Part shown: positions 35,992-44,923 of the stretch, one piece after another
Layout: each line of letters begins with the position of its first letter
Position numbering within the stretch: the stretch's first letter is position 1
Origin: Crenothrix polyspora
Lineage (GTDB): Bacteria; Pseudomonadota; Gammaproteobacteria; Methylococcales; Methylomonadaceae
Reading direction: 5' to 3'
Length of the DNA stretch: 64,000 bases
NCBI RefSeq assembly: GCF_900163755.1
Contig: NZ_FUKI01000108.1
Coordinates: forward strand, 1 to 64,000
Notes under the pieces: generated by a model
The model's database searches: none
The model's input: the letters and a program-made list of their open reading frames with translations, nothing else
What the model was told of the DNA's origin: nothing
Position numbers and translations under genes: made by a program

Positions 35992-36785
35992 ACTCGATCT
36001 TCAAGTTTTTAAGCTTAGAAAAACGCCAAGAAACCGAGTAAGCTAATCAGTGATAGGATTCAACGTATTTCAGCACTATATTGATGTCCGAGCCGGCACA
36101 GTTTATAAAAACCTTTGTAACTGAATTAAATGAGGTATTAGGAAAGCTAAAATCCAATGCCAAACTGACGGAAATACAAAGTGACTGGTTAGGATTATGT
36201 TTAACTAGGATCTTGCTGACCAACACCGTGTGTTGGGCAAAGTTTCAGCGAGCGTGCTTAGGCACCTATAAAATTGCAGCACTTTCGTGGATGTTTCGTG
36301 ATGCCAAGATTGCTTGGGATTATATGCTGATGGCCAGTGTAACAATGGTTCTTGAACAACACGGGATCACTGAAGGGGTACTGGTTCTTGATGAATCCGA
36401 CCGAGCGCGTTCAAAGCGAACAAAGCGCCTTTATACTCGATCTTCAAGTTTTTAAATTTTAACTATCGAAAATCAGCCCGCAGTTCTGCACCGTAGGGAA
36501 GCTGTTGGTTGCATGCGGCCTAAATTTCGTCCAATCATATGTTTACCAGAAGGCATCAACTGAAAAACATCGCCAATCAGTTCCGCTAATTCCTTGAGTT
36601 TATCCGTTGGATTGTGGTGCTCCAGTATTGTCTTGATAAGCTCCAGCAGCACATCCATTTGAGATTTTCTTTGCAGACAGCCGGTTCGGACATCAACATA
36701 GTGCTGAAATACGTTGAATCCTATCACGGATTAGCTTACTCGGTTTCTTGGCTTTTTTCTAAGCTTAAAAACTTGAAGATCGAGT
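35992..36785. mobile_element. Insertion-sequence debris with inverted ~107-bp arms
   Basis: The left arm (35992-36098, starting ACTCGATCTTCAAGTTTTTA) is repeated in inverse orientation at the right (about 36665-36785) with only a few changes, through GATGTCCGARCCGGC. The DNA between does not form one intact transposase. The left side carries a truncated transposase gene, while the right side carries a different, unidentified minus-strand frame (about 36473-36727). Two or more partial copies seem to have been joined. Confidence 0.65.
36084..36455 (+). pseudogene. Truncated DDE transposase N-terminus
   Basis: The ~123-residue frame contains WLGLCLTRILLTNTVCWAKF, ALSWMFRDAKIAWDYMLMAS and VLVLDESDRARSKRTKR. 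The Asp in VLVLDESD looks like the first catalytic residue of an IS4/IS701-like DDE transposase. It breaks off right after KRLY, where ACTCGATCTTCAAGTTTTTA (36435-36454), the element's own end sequence, takes over. The catalytic core beyond is absent, so it is inactive. The exact IS family is not certain. Confidence 0.6.
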
Positions 36786-36837
36786 AAATAACAAGGAGGA
36801 GCGATGTGTTTAAGTTCAAAAATACGTCTTATTTGAT

Positions 36838-36862
36838 GCAGCGGCGCGAATAACGCCGCTGC
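36838..36862. terminator. Strong hairpin after the peroxidase fusion gene
   Basis: GCAGCGGCG (36838-36846) pairs perfectly with CGCCGCTGC (36854-36862) around a 7-nt loop. It lies 29 bp beyond the stop of the minus-strand gene. No T-run follows on either strand, so termination is likely but not certain. Confidence 0.55.
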
Positions 36863-36890
36863 AGGATACTTAGGCGACTGCCGCTATGTG

Positions 36891-39863
36891 TTAAGGCAGT
36901 ATGTCATAGAAGGTTTTGACGGGTGTGGGAAGCCCTGCTGAACCTACGGCCGGTATGTTCAAAACTTCATCTTGTGCCAAGGTTGGGTTGATGTTGTTGC
37001 CGGGCGACACAGACCAATCGTTACCTACATGGCCATTAGGTATCGTTAGGGATGGATGGTCAAACGGCGCTCTTTCATAGGCAACACGGTTGTCGGTCAG
37101 GGTTTTTAAGAAAGCCACTAAGGCTGATTTTTCAGCTGCGCTTAAGCCTAATGGTTTAATATCTGGATGTTTCTCCAGGTTATTAAAGTTGCCGCCACGG
37201 TTATAAAAATCAACCACTTGTTCCAGTGTTGACAGACTGCCGTTATGCATATAAGGGCCTGTTAAGGCGATATTACGCAAGGTAGGTGTCTTGAAAGAGC
37301 CAGCAACCGCCAGTGGATCATTTGATTTGAGTGATGAGTCTGAACAGGACAGCACAGAATAAGGTACTTCAAAGCGGCAAGAATTAGTATTGAACTTGTC
37401 GACAAAAATGCCCGATTTGTATTGCGCTGAGAATGACAGCGGGTTGTTCCAAGGATCTGTGCCGCCTAAGCCAATATCGTAGTTGGTGGGGACAACACCC
37501 AAATTATAAAATCCGATGTCATAAAGTGCAGTAGGGATGTTTTTCATGCTCATCCGTTCAATAAGCTGTGTGTTGTTCGTTAAATTAGCGGCACTGGTTA
37601 AAACAGGGCCTTTGTGGCATGTGGAACATTCGCCTTTGCCGTCAAAAACATCATGGCCGAGTTTTTCTTCCGATGTCAGAGACAAGCTACCTTCCTTCCA
37701 TTTATCAAATTTTGTGTCATCAGATACCAATGTTGCTTCATAAAGCTGTACTGCCAAGCCAAAGAACATGGGGAAATTGGCCTCCATTTGGGTGTAAGCT
37801 GTGCCGCCTTGAGCAGGTGTACCGCATGTGGTGCAGGTGGCGTTCCAATAGGCTGGGTTAAACGCACTTTGGACTAAATTGGCGTAAGTGGTGTTGGAGG
37901 CAATCAAGCTAGCTAATACACCGTCTTGGCTGTGGATGGTTTGGTTAGCCAATGGTTTTCTTGCCAACACTTTCCTGCCCACGCCAGCAAACTCACGTTG
38001 TGCGCAAGACATTTCCAGTGTGTTTAATACTGGCCCTACCGCTTGCGAAGCTAACGAGGAGTTGATCAAGTTAAGTGGCCGTTTGACGATGCCGCCGCTA
38101 TTGATGAATACGCCAGCTGATTTGTCACGCAAGCCAAAGGGAGATACGCCGTTGAACACGTTGTTGGCACGGCCATCCCAGAAATTGCGGAAGTTATACA
38201 CCGCGTTAATGGTGGTAGGAGTGTTGCGCGGTTCAACTAACCGAACAGGTACGCTACCGACATTGTTAAAGTCGTTATTGGCATTGGTTGTACAGGTGTC
38301 GTTGTTGCCAGATGAGAAACTGCTAAATGTACGGTCAAATACGCCGGATGAACTGACCGAGTCATCGTTAGATGGGTTGAACGGAAAATCAGCCCTCTTT
38401 AATGTGTAGTTGGGGCCGCTTCTCGGTGCGCCTGATGCTGTTGGCTCAAAGGTAAAGTTGCTATGGGTAAAGCCTGGGTTAACCATATTCTTTATACGGA
38501 AATCCACACCGGCATGGAAATGGCAACTGGCGCATGACATGCCGTCACTGCCGATGGCCTGATCCCAGAACAGGGCTTTACCTAACTTAATGGCCTCTGA
38601 TTTGTTGACAACCACCGGCGTGATAATATCGTTGCGGGAACTGTCCGAAGTTAACAAACCCGGCACTTTTGGCGAGCTTACACCTTTAAGTGATGTTGGC
38701 GAATCGAATTCAAGATACCATTTTTGGTTATCTCCACCCCAGTATCCCCATTGATGTATCTTTCCACCTGATTGGGTACTGAGTCCACTAACATCTATTA
38801 CTTTACCGCTGTGTTCGGCAAAAAATGCGTAGCTACCATTTCCGGTATCAACGACTTTAAATTGCTGGCTTAACGAACCATTACATTGGTATTGGTTAAT
38901 TTGAGCGCCATCGGCGGTGGAGTTTGCGTAACTCGATGTCGTTGTCGTGGTAGGTACCCAAAATAATCCTAACAATCCACCCCAACCCCAAGTTGTGGTT
39001 GTGGTAGTAACTAATTTACCATCCACATCCAAGCACTTATTGCTCACACCAACAACTAAGTTGTAAGTATCGGGTTTGCCCGCAACAGGATTAAAATTAA
39101 GCTCTTGCGCTGGAGTGCCAGTGCATTGGTTTTGTTGCATCGGGTTGCTATTGGCTGTTGAACTGTTTTGATTGGTTAAACATAAGCCACTGTGTACAGC
39201 GCGTAATACGGCCTTAAAATTGCCATTGGGTAAAGCGCCGGGTATTTCTAACCGGACATTGTCTATCATACCGCCAAAGCTGTCATCATCACCTGCTTGT
39301 TCACGGAATTCCAGGCGGTCACTACCGCCAGAACCTTGCACTTCAAATGTATGCTTTGTAAAAGTGGTGGATGCAGGGTCTATGGTGGCAATGCGTGCCC
39401 CCCGCCACCATACTTCCACGGTGTTGGAGGCTAAAGATATGCCGCTACGCGCTGCAACATCAACTGATAACAGGTAATTTTGTTGGGCGGCTGTCGCCAC
39501 CATCTGGTAAAAGCCGGTATTAACACCTCGCACATTGCTATCTAGTTCAACAACTTGTGCGTTGGTTGCGCCATTCACACCAAAAGTAGATGGATTGCCT
39601 ATCTCGATCTGGTCACCGACACCCGTCCAGCCTGTAATGTTGGTAAAAAAGTACCCTCCCGCTGCACCATTTATGGAAGGGGCTTCAAAACTACCATTAA
39701 CAATTAAGTTGGCTGCATACCCTATGTTAGTTGTGGCATATAGAAATACGGCCAGTAATTTATGTTTCGGTAAAGTAACTATTTTGGTTGGGTTAGCCGT
39801 TTTCTTATGTATTTTTGCTCTATTAATAACCGCGAGTTGTTTTTTTAAAGTATCTGTTTTCAT
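36891..39863 (-). CDS. Secreted lectin/di-haem cytochrome c peroxidase (MauG-like) fusion
   Basis: The 990-residue protein has a basic leader with a hydrophobic signal (LLAVFLYATTNIGYA). Next is a DUF642/CBM-like beta-sandwich (NLIVNGSFEAP to DNVRLE, about 53-205), then a ricin-B-type trefoil (about 212-395, with repeated Q-x-W-like turns such as NQKWYLEF and QQFKV). Last is a bacterial cytochrome c peroxidase/MauG domain with two haem sites, CASCH (444-448) and CSTCH (near 746). LGKALFWDQAIGSDGMSC and FKTPTLRNIALTGPYMHNGS are hallmark stretches of the family. Ordinary members are about 350 residues, so the carbohydrate-binding front is unusual. Peroxide reduction or oxidation of a surface substrate is inferred. 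Confidence 0.85.
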   Translation of the reverse strand: MKTDTLKKQLAVINRAKIHKKTANPTKIVTLPKHKLLAVFLYATTNIGYAANLIVNGSFEAPSINGAAGGYFFTNITGWTGVGDQIEIGNPSTFGVNGATNAQVVELDSNVRGVNTGFYQMVATAAQQNYLLSVDVAARSGISLASNTVEVWWRGARIATIDPASTTFTKHTFEVQGSGGSDRLEFREQAGDDDSFGGMIDNVRLEIPGALPNGNFKAVLRAVHSGLCLTNQNSSTANSNPMQQNQCTGTPAQELNFNPVAGKPDTYNLVVGVSNKCLDVDGKLVTTTTTTWGWGGLLGLFWVPTTTTTSSYANSTADGAQINQYQCNGSLSQQFKVVDTGNGSYAFFAEHSGKVIDVSGLSTQSGGKIHQWGYWGGDNQKWYLEFDSPTSLKGVSSPKVPGLLTSDSSRNDIITPVVVNKSEAIKLGKALFWDQAIGSDGMSCASCHFHAGVDFRIKNMVNPGFTHSNFTFEPTASGAPRSGPNYTLKRADFPFNPSNDDSVSSSGVFDRTFSSFSSGNNDTCTTNANNDFNNVGSVPVRLVEPRNTPTTINAVYNFRNFWDGRANNVFNGVSPFGLRDKSAGVFINSGGIVKRPLNLINSSLASQAVGPVLNTLEMSCAQREFAGVGRKVLARKPLANQTIHSQDGVLASLIASNTTYANLVQSAFNPAYWNATCTTCGTPAQGGTAYTQMEANFPMFFGLAVQLYEATLVSDDTKFDKWKEGSLSLTSEEKLGHDVFDGKGECSTCHKGPVLTSAANLTNNTQLIERMSMKNIPTALYDIGFYNLGVVPTNYDIGLGGTDPWNNPLSFSAQYKSGIFVDKFNTNSCRFEVPYSVLSCSDSSLKSNDPLAVAGSFKTPTLRNIALTGPYMHNGSLSTLEQVVDFYNRGGNFNNLEKHPDIKPLGLSAAEKSALVAFLKTLTDNRVAYERAPFDHPSLTIPNGHVGNDWSVSPGNNINPTLAQDEVLNIPAVGSAGLPTPVKTFYDILP

Positions 39864-41263
39864 GGGTATAATCCATTTATCTATTTTTTAGGCGCAGCAA
39901 TGCACAACAAGCTGGTTGTTATCAGCTCGTTCCATGTAGTGCTAGATGCCCGGGCTTGGTTTATGGGGCGGCAGCCTGGCTAAAGGCAATAGTTGGGCTA
40001 TTGCCGTACCGGCATTGTGAATAGTTAGGTTTTCATGGTGGCTCTCTGTATTGGGTTAAATAACAACAACACGGACTACACTGATAAGGCGGATTGGCTT
40101 TTTTAGGATGGGCTAGATTTGAATTGGCAATGGCTTTGCCAACAAATTATATTCCCGCCTCCAATGCGGTTTTTCAGTGACATCCGTGTTTTCACAGCAA
40201 ATAACTAGCATTTAACATGCCATTAGTTATATTAATATTTTTTTTATGTAACCAACTGATTTGGTATTAAAAATAATTTTCTCGCGGCTTGTTTTTTTGG
40301 GATGCTAAGTGGGAATTTCTAAGATATTCCCCTTGTAGTACGGAAAAATGTCACGATTTGTCAAAACAAGTCATAACGAAGAAAGATAGGCGGACTTTAA
40401 GTCGGCTAAATCCATTTTTTTCAATTAATTGATTATTAATGGTTTAATTTCTTATGGTGCAGGAAAATACCGGTGGTTTAGATGAGGACAAGGCGGTGCA
40501 ATAAATATTTACAAGAGTTGGATAAGCTTTTTTCCATTTTATGGAATGAACAAGCGCGTTTTTTCGTAAGCCTCATGTTGTAAATAAAGCTGGCTGCAAT
40601 TTTCTTTGTCTAGCAAAGCTAACAAGTTGTTACTTATACTTATATGCGAGGGAGAGTTATCAAAATACAGAAAAGTTTACTTAAAAATTAGGAGGCCTAA
40701 TGGTGCTTGCAAAAAAAATTGAGGCAATGGTAAAGCATTGCTTATTTTCTAATTAATTCTACCTGTTGCCCCTGTAAACAGCGGCTGATAATTAAAGTAA
40801 AAAAAAATGACGCTAATTAATCATAGGTAAACCCCCAGCTCTGCTGGGTGACTCACAAAGTTTGACAATTACGGGAATCAATTGAGAATTACGTTATAGG
40901 CGAAATGTTTAAGACGCTGCGAGACAGGAGTTGAGTAGTCCCCAGAAGCGATAGGTGCATGTGTTTTCACGAAGCGAAGCGTAGCGTGGTGAAAATGCAG
41001 GCTTTCCGACATCGCGTCGAGTCATTTGCGTACCAAAGTTTTAGACCCGCTTTTTAGGGTCTAAAACGAGAGAAACGAGGACGACTGGGACAGCCGAAGG
41101 CATTAGTAGTCGCGTAATTTTTGCTGATTTTTCGAGCAGGATCCCTGAAAAATCTTTCGCAAAAATAGCGACTCCCTTCCTCGGTTTCTTGGCGTTTTTC
41201 TAAGCTTAAAAACTTGAAGATCGAGTTAATATCAACCAAAAAACGATACGACTGGAAACGGGA
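39864..41263. other. Long intergenic region with hairpins and an IS end
   Basis: There is no supported gene in 1.4 kb. Near the peroxidase start, a GC-rich block contains a perfect hairpin GGCAATAG/CTATTGCC (39985-40005) and a CCCGGGC segment, possibly a structured leader of the minus-strand mRNA. At 40831-40853 ACCCCCAGCTCTGCTGGGTG forms a hairpin like those at some IS ends. A TTTAGACCC/GGGTCTAAA hairpin lies at 41039-41064. At 41184-41226 a solo copy of the CTTGAAGATCGAGT end sequence of the 36-kb insertion element appears. Confidence 0.5.
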
Positions 41264-42328
41264 CTAACATTTCAATTGCTTAGAAGCCATCCCAGTACCG
41301 ATAACCCTGGCTTTAATCTTGGCGAAAGCGGTGTCCCGTCCCGTGGAGGTGTCATCCTCAAACGGTGAAAACCCACAGTCATCCGTTGTTCCTAATTGAT
41401 CAACAGGGATATACTCTGCCGCCATCAGGATACGGTCGCGCACTTGTTCCGGCTCTTCCACGTCAGGGTTAATCACGTCAATCACACCGACATAAATCCG
41501 TTGCCCCGGTTTGATATGGTTTTTGATAACAGCTAACACCCGCTCAGGCTGTTTTTCGCTGGCCAATTGCATGTAAAAATTTGCCGCGTTCAGCTGGAAC
41601 AAATCGGGTATCAGGTCGGCATAATCGACATCGGCACTGTGGGTGGAATCGTGATCGCCGCCGGGGCAGGTATGCACCCCGATGCGTTGACGTTCATCCG
41701 GTGTAAAATGTGCCAATACCCGATTGTTTAACTGAATAAAATGCTGGAGTAAGGCTTTGCTGTTATCCAGTTTGACCGACAAACGGCCTTCAGTGAAATC
41801 AATCTGGACACGGTAAGCGCCGGCATCAAAGCAGCTACGGATATCCGAGACAGTCTCGCTGACCAAGTCATCCAAAAACTGGGTTTGTGAATAATCAGGC
41901 ATGCCTTCGGCCGGATATAAAAGGCTGAGTGCCGATGCTGAAATCACCGCTTGTTTAATCGGGTTATGGGCATAACGCTTGGCGGCTTTGACGTAAGTGC
42001 CGGCATGGATGCCATATTTAAACGGGCCGCTAGTTAATTTCGGCAATTGGCGGGTGTGGCCATCTTCAAAAGGAATGCTAATTCCATCCGCTGCAATATT
42101 GTTAAGATTAACCAGCGGATAGGTAGCAAAACTGGATTTGGTTTGTTCGCCGTCTGAAATAACTGGTGAACCGGTCGCTTCCAGGCGGGCAATGGTATCC
42201 TTAAGTGCTGCGTCATAATAGCCATCAAGCTGGTCTTGGGATAGCTTGCCTGAGCGAAATTGCTCAATGGCTGTCAATAATTCAGGAGGACGGGGAATGC
42301 TGCCGATAGTTTCCGTGGGTAATGTCAT
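41264..42328 (-). CDS. MetE C-terminal-like (cobalamin-independent methionine synthase family) protein
   Basis: The 354-residue protein matches only the catalytic C-terminal barrel of MetE. TETIGSIPRP, a Zn-binding VHTCPGGDH (His and Cys) and a late DCGFSPF (Cys) are present. Stand-alone proteins of this family transfer methyl groups from a donor other than methyltetrahydrofolate triglutamate, or act in methylthiol metabolism. The donor here is unknown. It is divergently paired with a MerR-type regulator 163 bp away, which may control it. Confidence 0.8.
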   Translation of the reverse strand: MTLPTETIGSIPRPPELLTAIEQFRSGKLSQDQLDGYYDAALKDTIARLEATGSPVISDGEQTKSSFATYPLVNLNNIAADGISIPFEDGHTRQLPKLTSGPFKYGIHAGTYVKAAKRYAHNPIKQAVISASALSLLYPAEGMPDYSQTQFLDDLVSETVSDIRSCFDAGAYRVQIDFTEGRLSVKLDNSKALLQHFIQLNNRVLAHFTPDERQRIGVHTCPGGDHDSTHSADVDYADLIPDLFQLNAANFYMQLASEKQPERVLAVIKNHIKPGQRIYVGVIDVINPDVEEPEQVRDRILMAAEYIPVDQLGTTDDCGFSPFEDDTSTGRDTAFAKIKARVIGTGMASKQLKC

Positions 42329-42491
42329 GTCGTTGTCCTGTCTGTATTGTTCTAAAGGATATTGGTGGCTATACGGGTAAAATATCTTTCATCAATGTTA
42401 ATTTATTTACGTTAAAATAGGCGTATGTCACCGAAATTTTTGCTGAATATGGCAAACCTATTTTTTAATAATCTTACATTAATGTCATATA

Positions 42492-42998
42492 ATGTCAACT
42501 CGTGAGCGGCTCCCGAAAAAATCTGAGCGTGAAGTTTTGAAAATTGGCGAAATGGCCGAAGAGCTTGGCACGACAGCCAGGACTATCCGCCTCTATGAGG
42601 AATTGGGGTTGATAGCGCCTGAACGCACCGAAGGCGGCACCCGACTGTATGCCAAGAAAGACTTAAAACGCATGGCAACGGCCTTGCAATTAAGTCGGGT
42701 GGGCATTGATTTGGATTCCATCCAAAAGCTGGCCCAGACACGAGCCTGTTATCCATCAGGCCAGGCGGCTTGTGCGGCTATGTCCCCTTTATTAAATCAA
42801 CTAAAGGGGCGTATCAGCAGTTTAATGGGTGATTTGGAAAAATTGGAACTCGACCTGGAACGCGCCGACATGCTGATCCGTCAATGCAACGATTGCCCCA
42901 ATCGGCCAAACCGAACCGATTGCCCCCATTGTCCTGTGGAAAAAAACGTCGATTTATCTGACATTGCGCGTTTGGTTTGGGATCCAAAGACCCCCTAA
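42492..42998 (+). CDS. MerR-family regulator with Cys-rich tail
   Basis: The 168-residue protein has the MerR winged helix (LKIGEMAEELGTTARTIRLYEELGLI, then RLYAKKDLKRM), a dimerisation helix and a C-terminal cluster CNDCPNRPNRTDCPHC. That cluster can bind a metal in a C-x2-C ... C-x2-C arrangement. A further Cys pair is in RACYPSGQAAC. MerR proteins sense metals, thiols or oxidants through such cysteines. It is transcribed away from the MetE-like gene, so that gene is the natural target. Confidence 0.85.
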   Translation: MSTRERLPKKSEREVLKIGEMAEELGTTARTIRLYEELGLIAPERTEGGTRLYAKKDLKRMATALQLSRVGIDLDSIQKLAQTRACYPSGQAACAAMSPLLNQLKGRISSLMGDLEKLELDLERADMLIRQCNDCPNRPNRTDCPHCPVEKNVDLSDIARLVWDPKTP

Positions 42999-43027
42999 AA
43001 TCCTGTTTACTTTGTAAGGACTACTGG

Positions 43028-43615
43028 CTAACCCATTGGGTCATTATGAACGATGGCATTTTCAATAGCATGAGCAATGTCGTTGGCTAGAGCTTCACTT
43101 TTAACCGCACGCGCCAAAGTAACACCACCTATCAGCATAGCCAGGTTAGCCAGTGTTTTTTCATGGGTGTTATGGCCAGTGGTCTGCCCAGAATTTTGAT
43201 TAGCGATATCCAGAACCTTGAGTAATTCGGCTTCAAATACGCCGCGAATAGCTTCATCAGAACGCCCCACTTCCGGTGTCAAGGTTTGTAAGGGACAGCT
43301 TTCTGACAGGTCACAGTTACGCATCTGGTTCATATAAACGTTGGCGAATGCTTGCCACCAGCTTTCGCCGTATTGCTGTTGTAAACCGCTGATAGCCAAG
43401 CGTGCGTCATTTAAGCCAGCCACTATCGCCGCTTCGAAAGCCGCTTGTTTGGAAGCAAAATGCCCATAAAAAGCCCCTGAGGTGACCCCCGCTTCTTTGG
43501 CTAAGCCATCCACACCAATGCCACTGTAACCGTCTTTTTTAAAACAGCGCCCCGCCGCCGCGATAATTTTTTCGCGTGTCTGTTCTTTTTGGTCTTGCTT
43601 GTATCTCACCATCAC
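43028..43615 (-). CDS. TetR/AcrR-family repressor
   Basis: The 195-residue protein has an N-terminal TetR HTH (TREKIIAAAGRCFKKDGY, then GVDGLAKEAGVTSGAFYGHFASKQAAF) and a helical ligand-binding part containing QMRNCDLSESCPLQ. It is divergent from the DUF1993 gene. The shared upstream region carries three ATAACGNTCGTTAT-type palindromes, one of them between the DUF1993 promoter elements. It should repress that gene and itself. Confidence 0.9.
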   Translation of the reverse strand: MMVRYKQDQKEQTREKIIAAAGRCFKKDGYSGIGVDGLAKEAGVTSGAFYGHFASKQAAFEAAIVAGLNDARLAISGLQQQYGESWWQAFANVYMNQMRNCDLSESCPLQTLTPEVGRSDEAIRGVFEAELLKVLDIANQNSGQTTGHNTHEKTLANLAMLIGGVTLARAVKSEALANDIAHAIENAIVHNDPMG

Positions 43616-43654
43616 TTCACCTCGCTGCCCCTATACAAAGCATTATATCAAAAA

Positions 43655-43714
43655 ATAACGCTCGTTATGCTTGACAATATAACGATCGTTATGTAAATAT
43701 ATCACGGTCGTTAT
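43655..43714. promoter_or_regulatory. DUF1993 promoter with three TetR-type operators
   Basis: Palindromes at 43655-43668 (ATAACGCTCGTTAT), 43679-43692 (ATAACGATCGTTAT) and 43701-43714 (ATCACGGTCGTTAT) are spaced 24 and 22 bp apart. A -35 TTGACA (43671-43676) and a 17-bp spacer leading to TAAATA (43694-43699) make a plus-strand promoter, with the second operator lying in the spacer. A bound repressor would block polymerase directly. Confidence 0.8.
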
Positions 43715-43789
43715 ATAAAGAGCTATCTACTTTTCCAGTATTTAACTTCAACCCATTAAAAATAATATTTTTTTCACAGGAGTAACCTT

Positions 43790-44293
43790 ATGTCATTAAC
43801 TATGTACCAAGCCTCAATCCCTTCTTTTGTGCGACTGCTGGGTAATTTATCCACCATACTCGATAAAGCTGCGGTCCATGCCGAAGCCAAAAAAATTGAT
43901 CCGGCCATCTTTGTCAACGCACGTTTGGCAGCGGATATGTATCCTTTAAGCCGTCAAATACAAATTGCCACCGATATCGTCAAAGGTTGCGCCGCCCGTT
44001 TGGCAGGTATTGAAGTACCCAGCTATGCCGATAACGAAACCACGTTTGCCGAGTTGCAGACACGTATCGCCAAAACCGTGGCCTTTTTGCACAGTGTCAG
44101 TGCTGCACAAATCGATGGCAGTGAAGAGCGCAAAATCACCCTGAAATTGGGCAGCCGTGAAGTCAGCTTTTTAGGCCAGGCGTATTTGCTGGATTTTGTG
44201 TACCCTAATTTCTATTTTCACATTACCACCACCTATGCCATCTTGCGACATAATGGTGTGGAAATAGGCAAAATGGATTTTTTAGGCGGCTAA
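43790..44293 (+). CDS. DUF1993 family protein
   Basis: The 167-residue protein has an ACAGGAG ribosome site. MYQASIPSFVRLLGNLSTIL, LAADMYPLSRQIQIATD and FYFHITTTYAILRHNGVEIGKMDFLG match the DUF1993 family, a four-helix DinB-like fold. The His-rich FHITTTYAILRH could bind a metal as in DinB proteins. Promoter and operators upstream show control by the divergent TetR protein. The substrate or stress handled is unknown. Confidence 0.85.
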   Translation: MSLTMYQASIPSFVRLLGNLSTILDKAAVHAEAKKIDPAIFVNARLAADMYPLSRQIQIATDIVKGCAARLAGIEVPSYADNETTFAELQTRIAKTVAFLHSVSAAQIDGSEERKITLKLGSREVSFLGQAYLLDFVYPNFYFHITTTYAILRHNGVEIGKMDFLGG

Positions 44294-44593
44294 TAAGTTC
44301 ACTGCTATTAAGTTAAGGATTCCGATTACCAAACGGTAGAATCAAGAATAAGGGTGGGCACATGTTTTTTGTGCCCACGCGGGGCAATATAGTAATAAAT
44401 ACTCGATGTTCAAGTTTTTAGCCAGGTAGGGTGGGCAACGCTTTTTTGCCCACCCAATGTATTTGCAGAAACGGAGAATGATATTTTTTGTATCCACGCG
44501 GAACATTCGTGGCTTTTATGGTTTGTATTCTGCGACTGTCAATCAGCAAGGTAGCCTGGATGAAGTTTGCGGAATCCAGGCTTTTGACTGGGC
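44294..44593. repeat. Repeat cluster between DUF1993 and a toxin gene
   Basis: This stretch contains a GGGTGGGCACATG/GTGCCCAC hairpin (44351-44379) and a degenerate ACTCGATGTTCAAGTTTTTA insertion-sequence end (44401-44420). A GGTGGGCAACG/TTGCCCACCC hairpin (about 44430-44457) follows. A ~115-bp segment (44429-44545) containing ATCCACGCGGAACATTCGTG recurs at 45470-45585. A GTAGCCTGGATG...CGGAATCCAGG palindrome lies at 44552-44581. Confidence 0.65.
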
Positions 44594-44923
44594 TTATTTT
44601 TTACCATAAGTACTATCGTGATCGGGTGCAATGGTTAACAAGCGCAGAAAATCACCTTCACGATAAGCCGTTGCCCTGCGGCTCTTGGTAATGCGCAACG
44701 AATACAATGCGTTGATGCCTTCGGGTGGATTAACGCTAACAATTTTTTCCCACTTAATACCATTGTCCCGATAAACCTGGTGCCAAGTGAGTTGCCTTAA
44801 TTTGTTTAAGGTATCCAGAACAGCAAGCCGCTCTGTTTTTTGCAAAGCAAACAAGTTTTCTTGAAAAACAGGATTATTGAGATCAAGGCGCACCTTGTTT
44901 TCGTCGCGTGTACCGGTTTTCAT
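44594..44923 (-). CDS. RelE-like toxin
   Basis: The 109-residue basic protein ends with SLRITKSRRATAYREGDFLRLLTIAPDHDSTYGKK, a pattern of ParE/RelE-type toxins in which an Arg-containing strand and a late DHDSTY tail are common. It overlaps the upstream antitoxin-like gene by 4 bp, a typical antitoxin-toxin coupling. It would act as an mRNA interferase; the activity is inferred. Confidence 0.65.
   Translation of the reverse strand: MKTGTRDENKVRLDLNNPVFQENLFALQKTERLAVLDTLNKLRQLTWHQVYRDNGIKWEKIVSVNPPEGINALYSLRITKSRRATAYREGDFLRLLTIAPDHDSTYGKK

Noticed and set aside
41054-41239. 61-codon minus-strand frame
   Set aside because: It runs through the solo IS end and hairpins, with no protein-like conservation and no start context.
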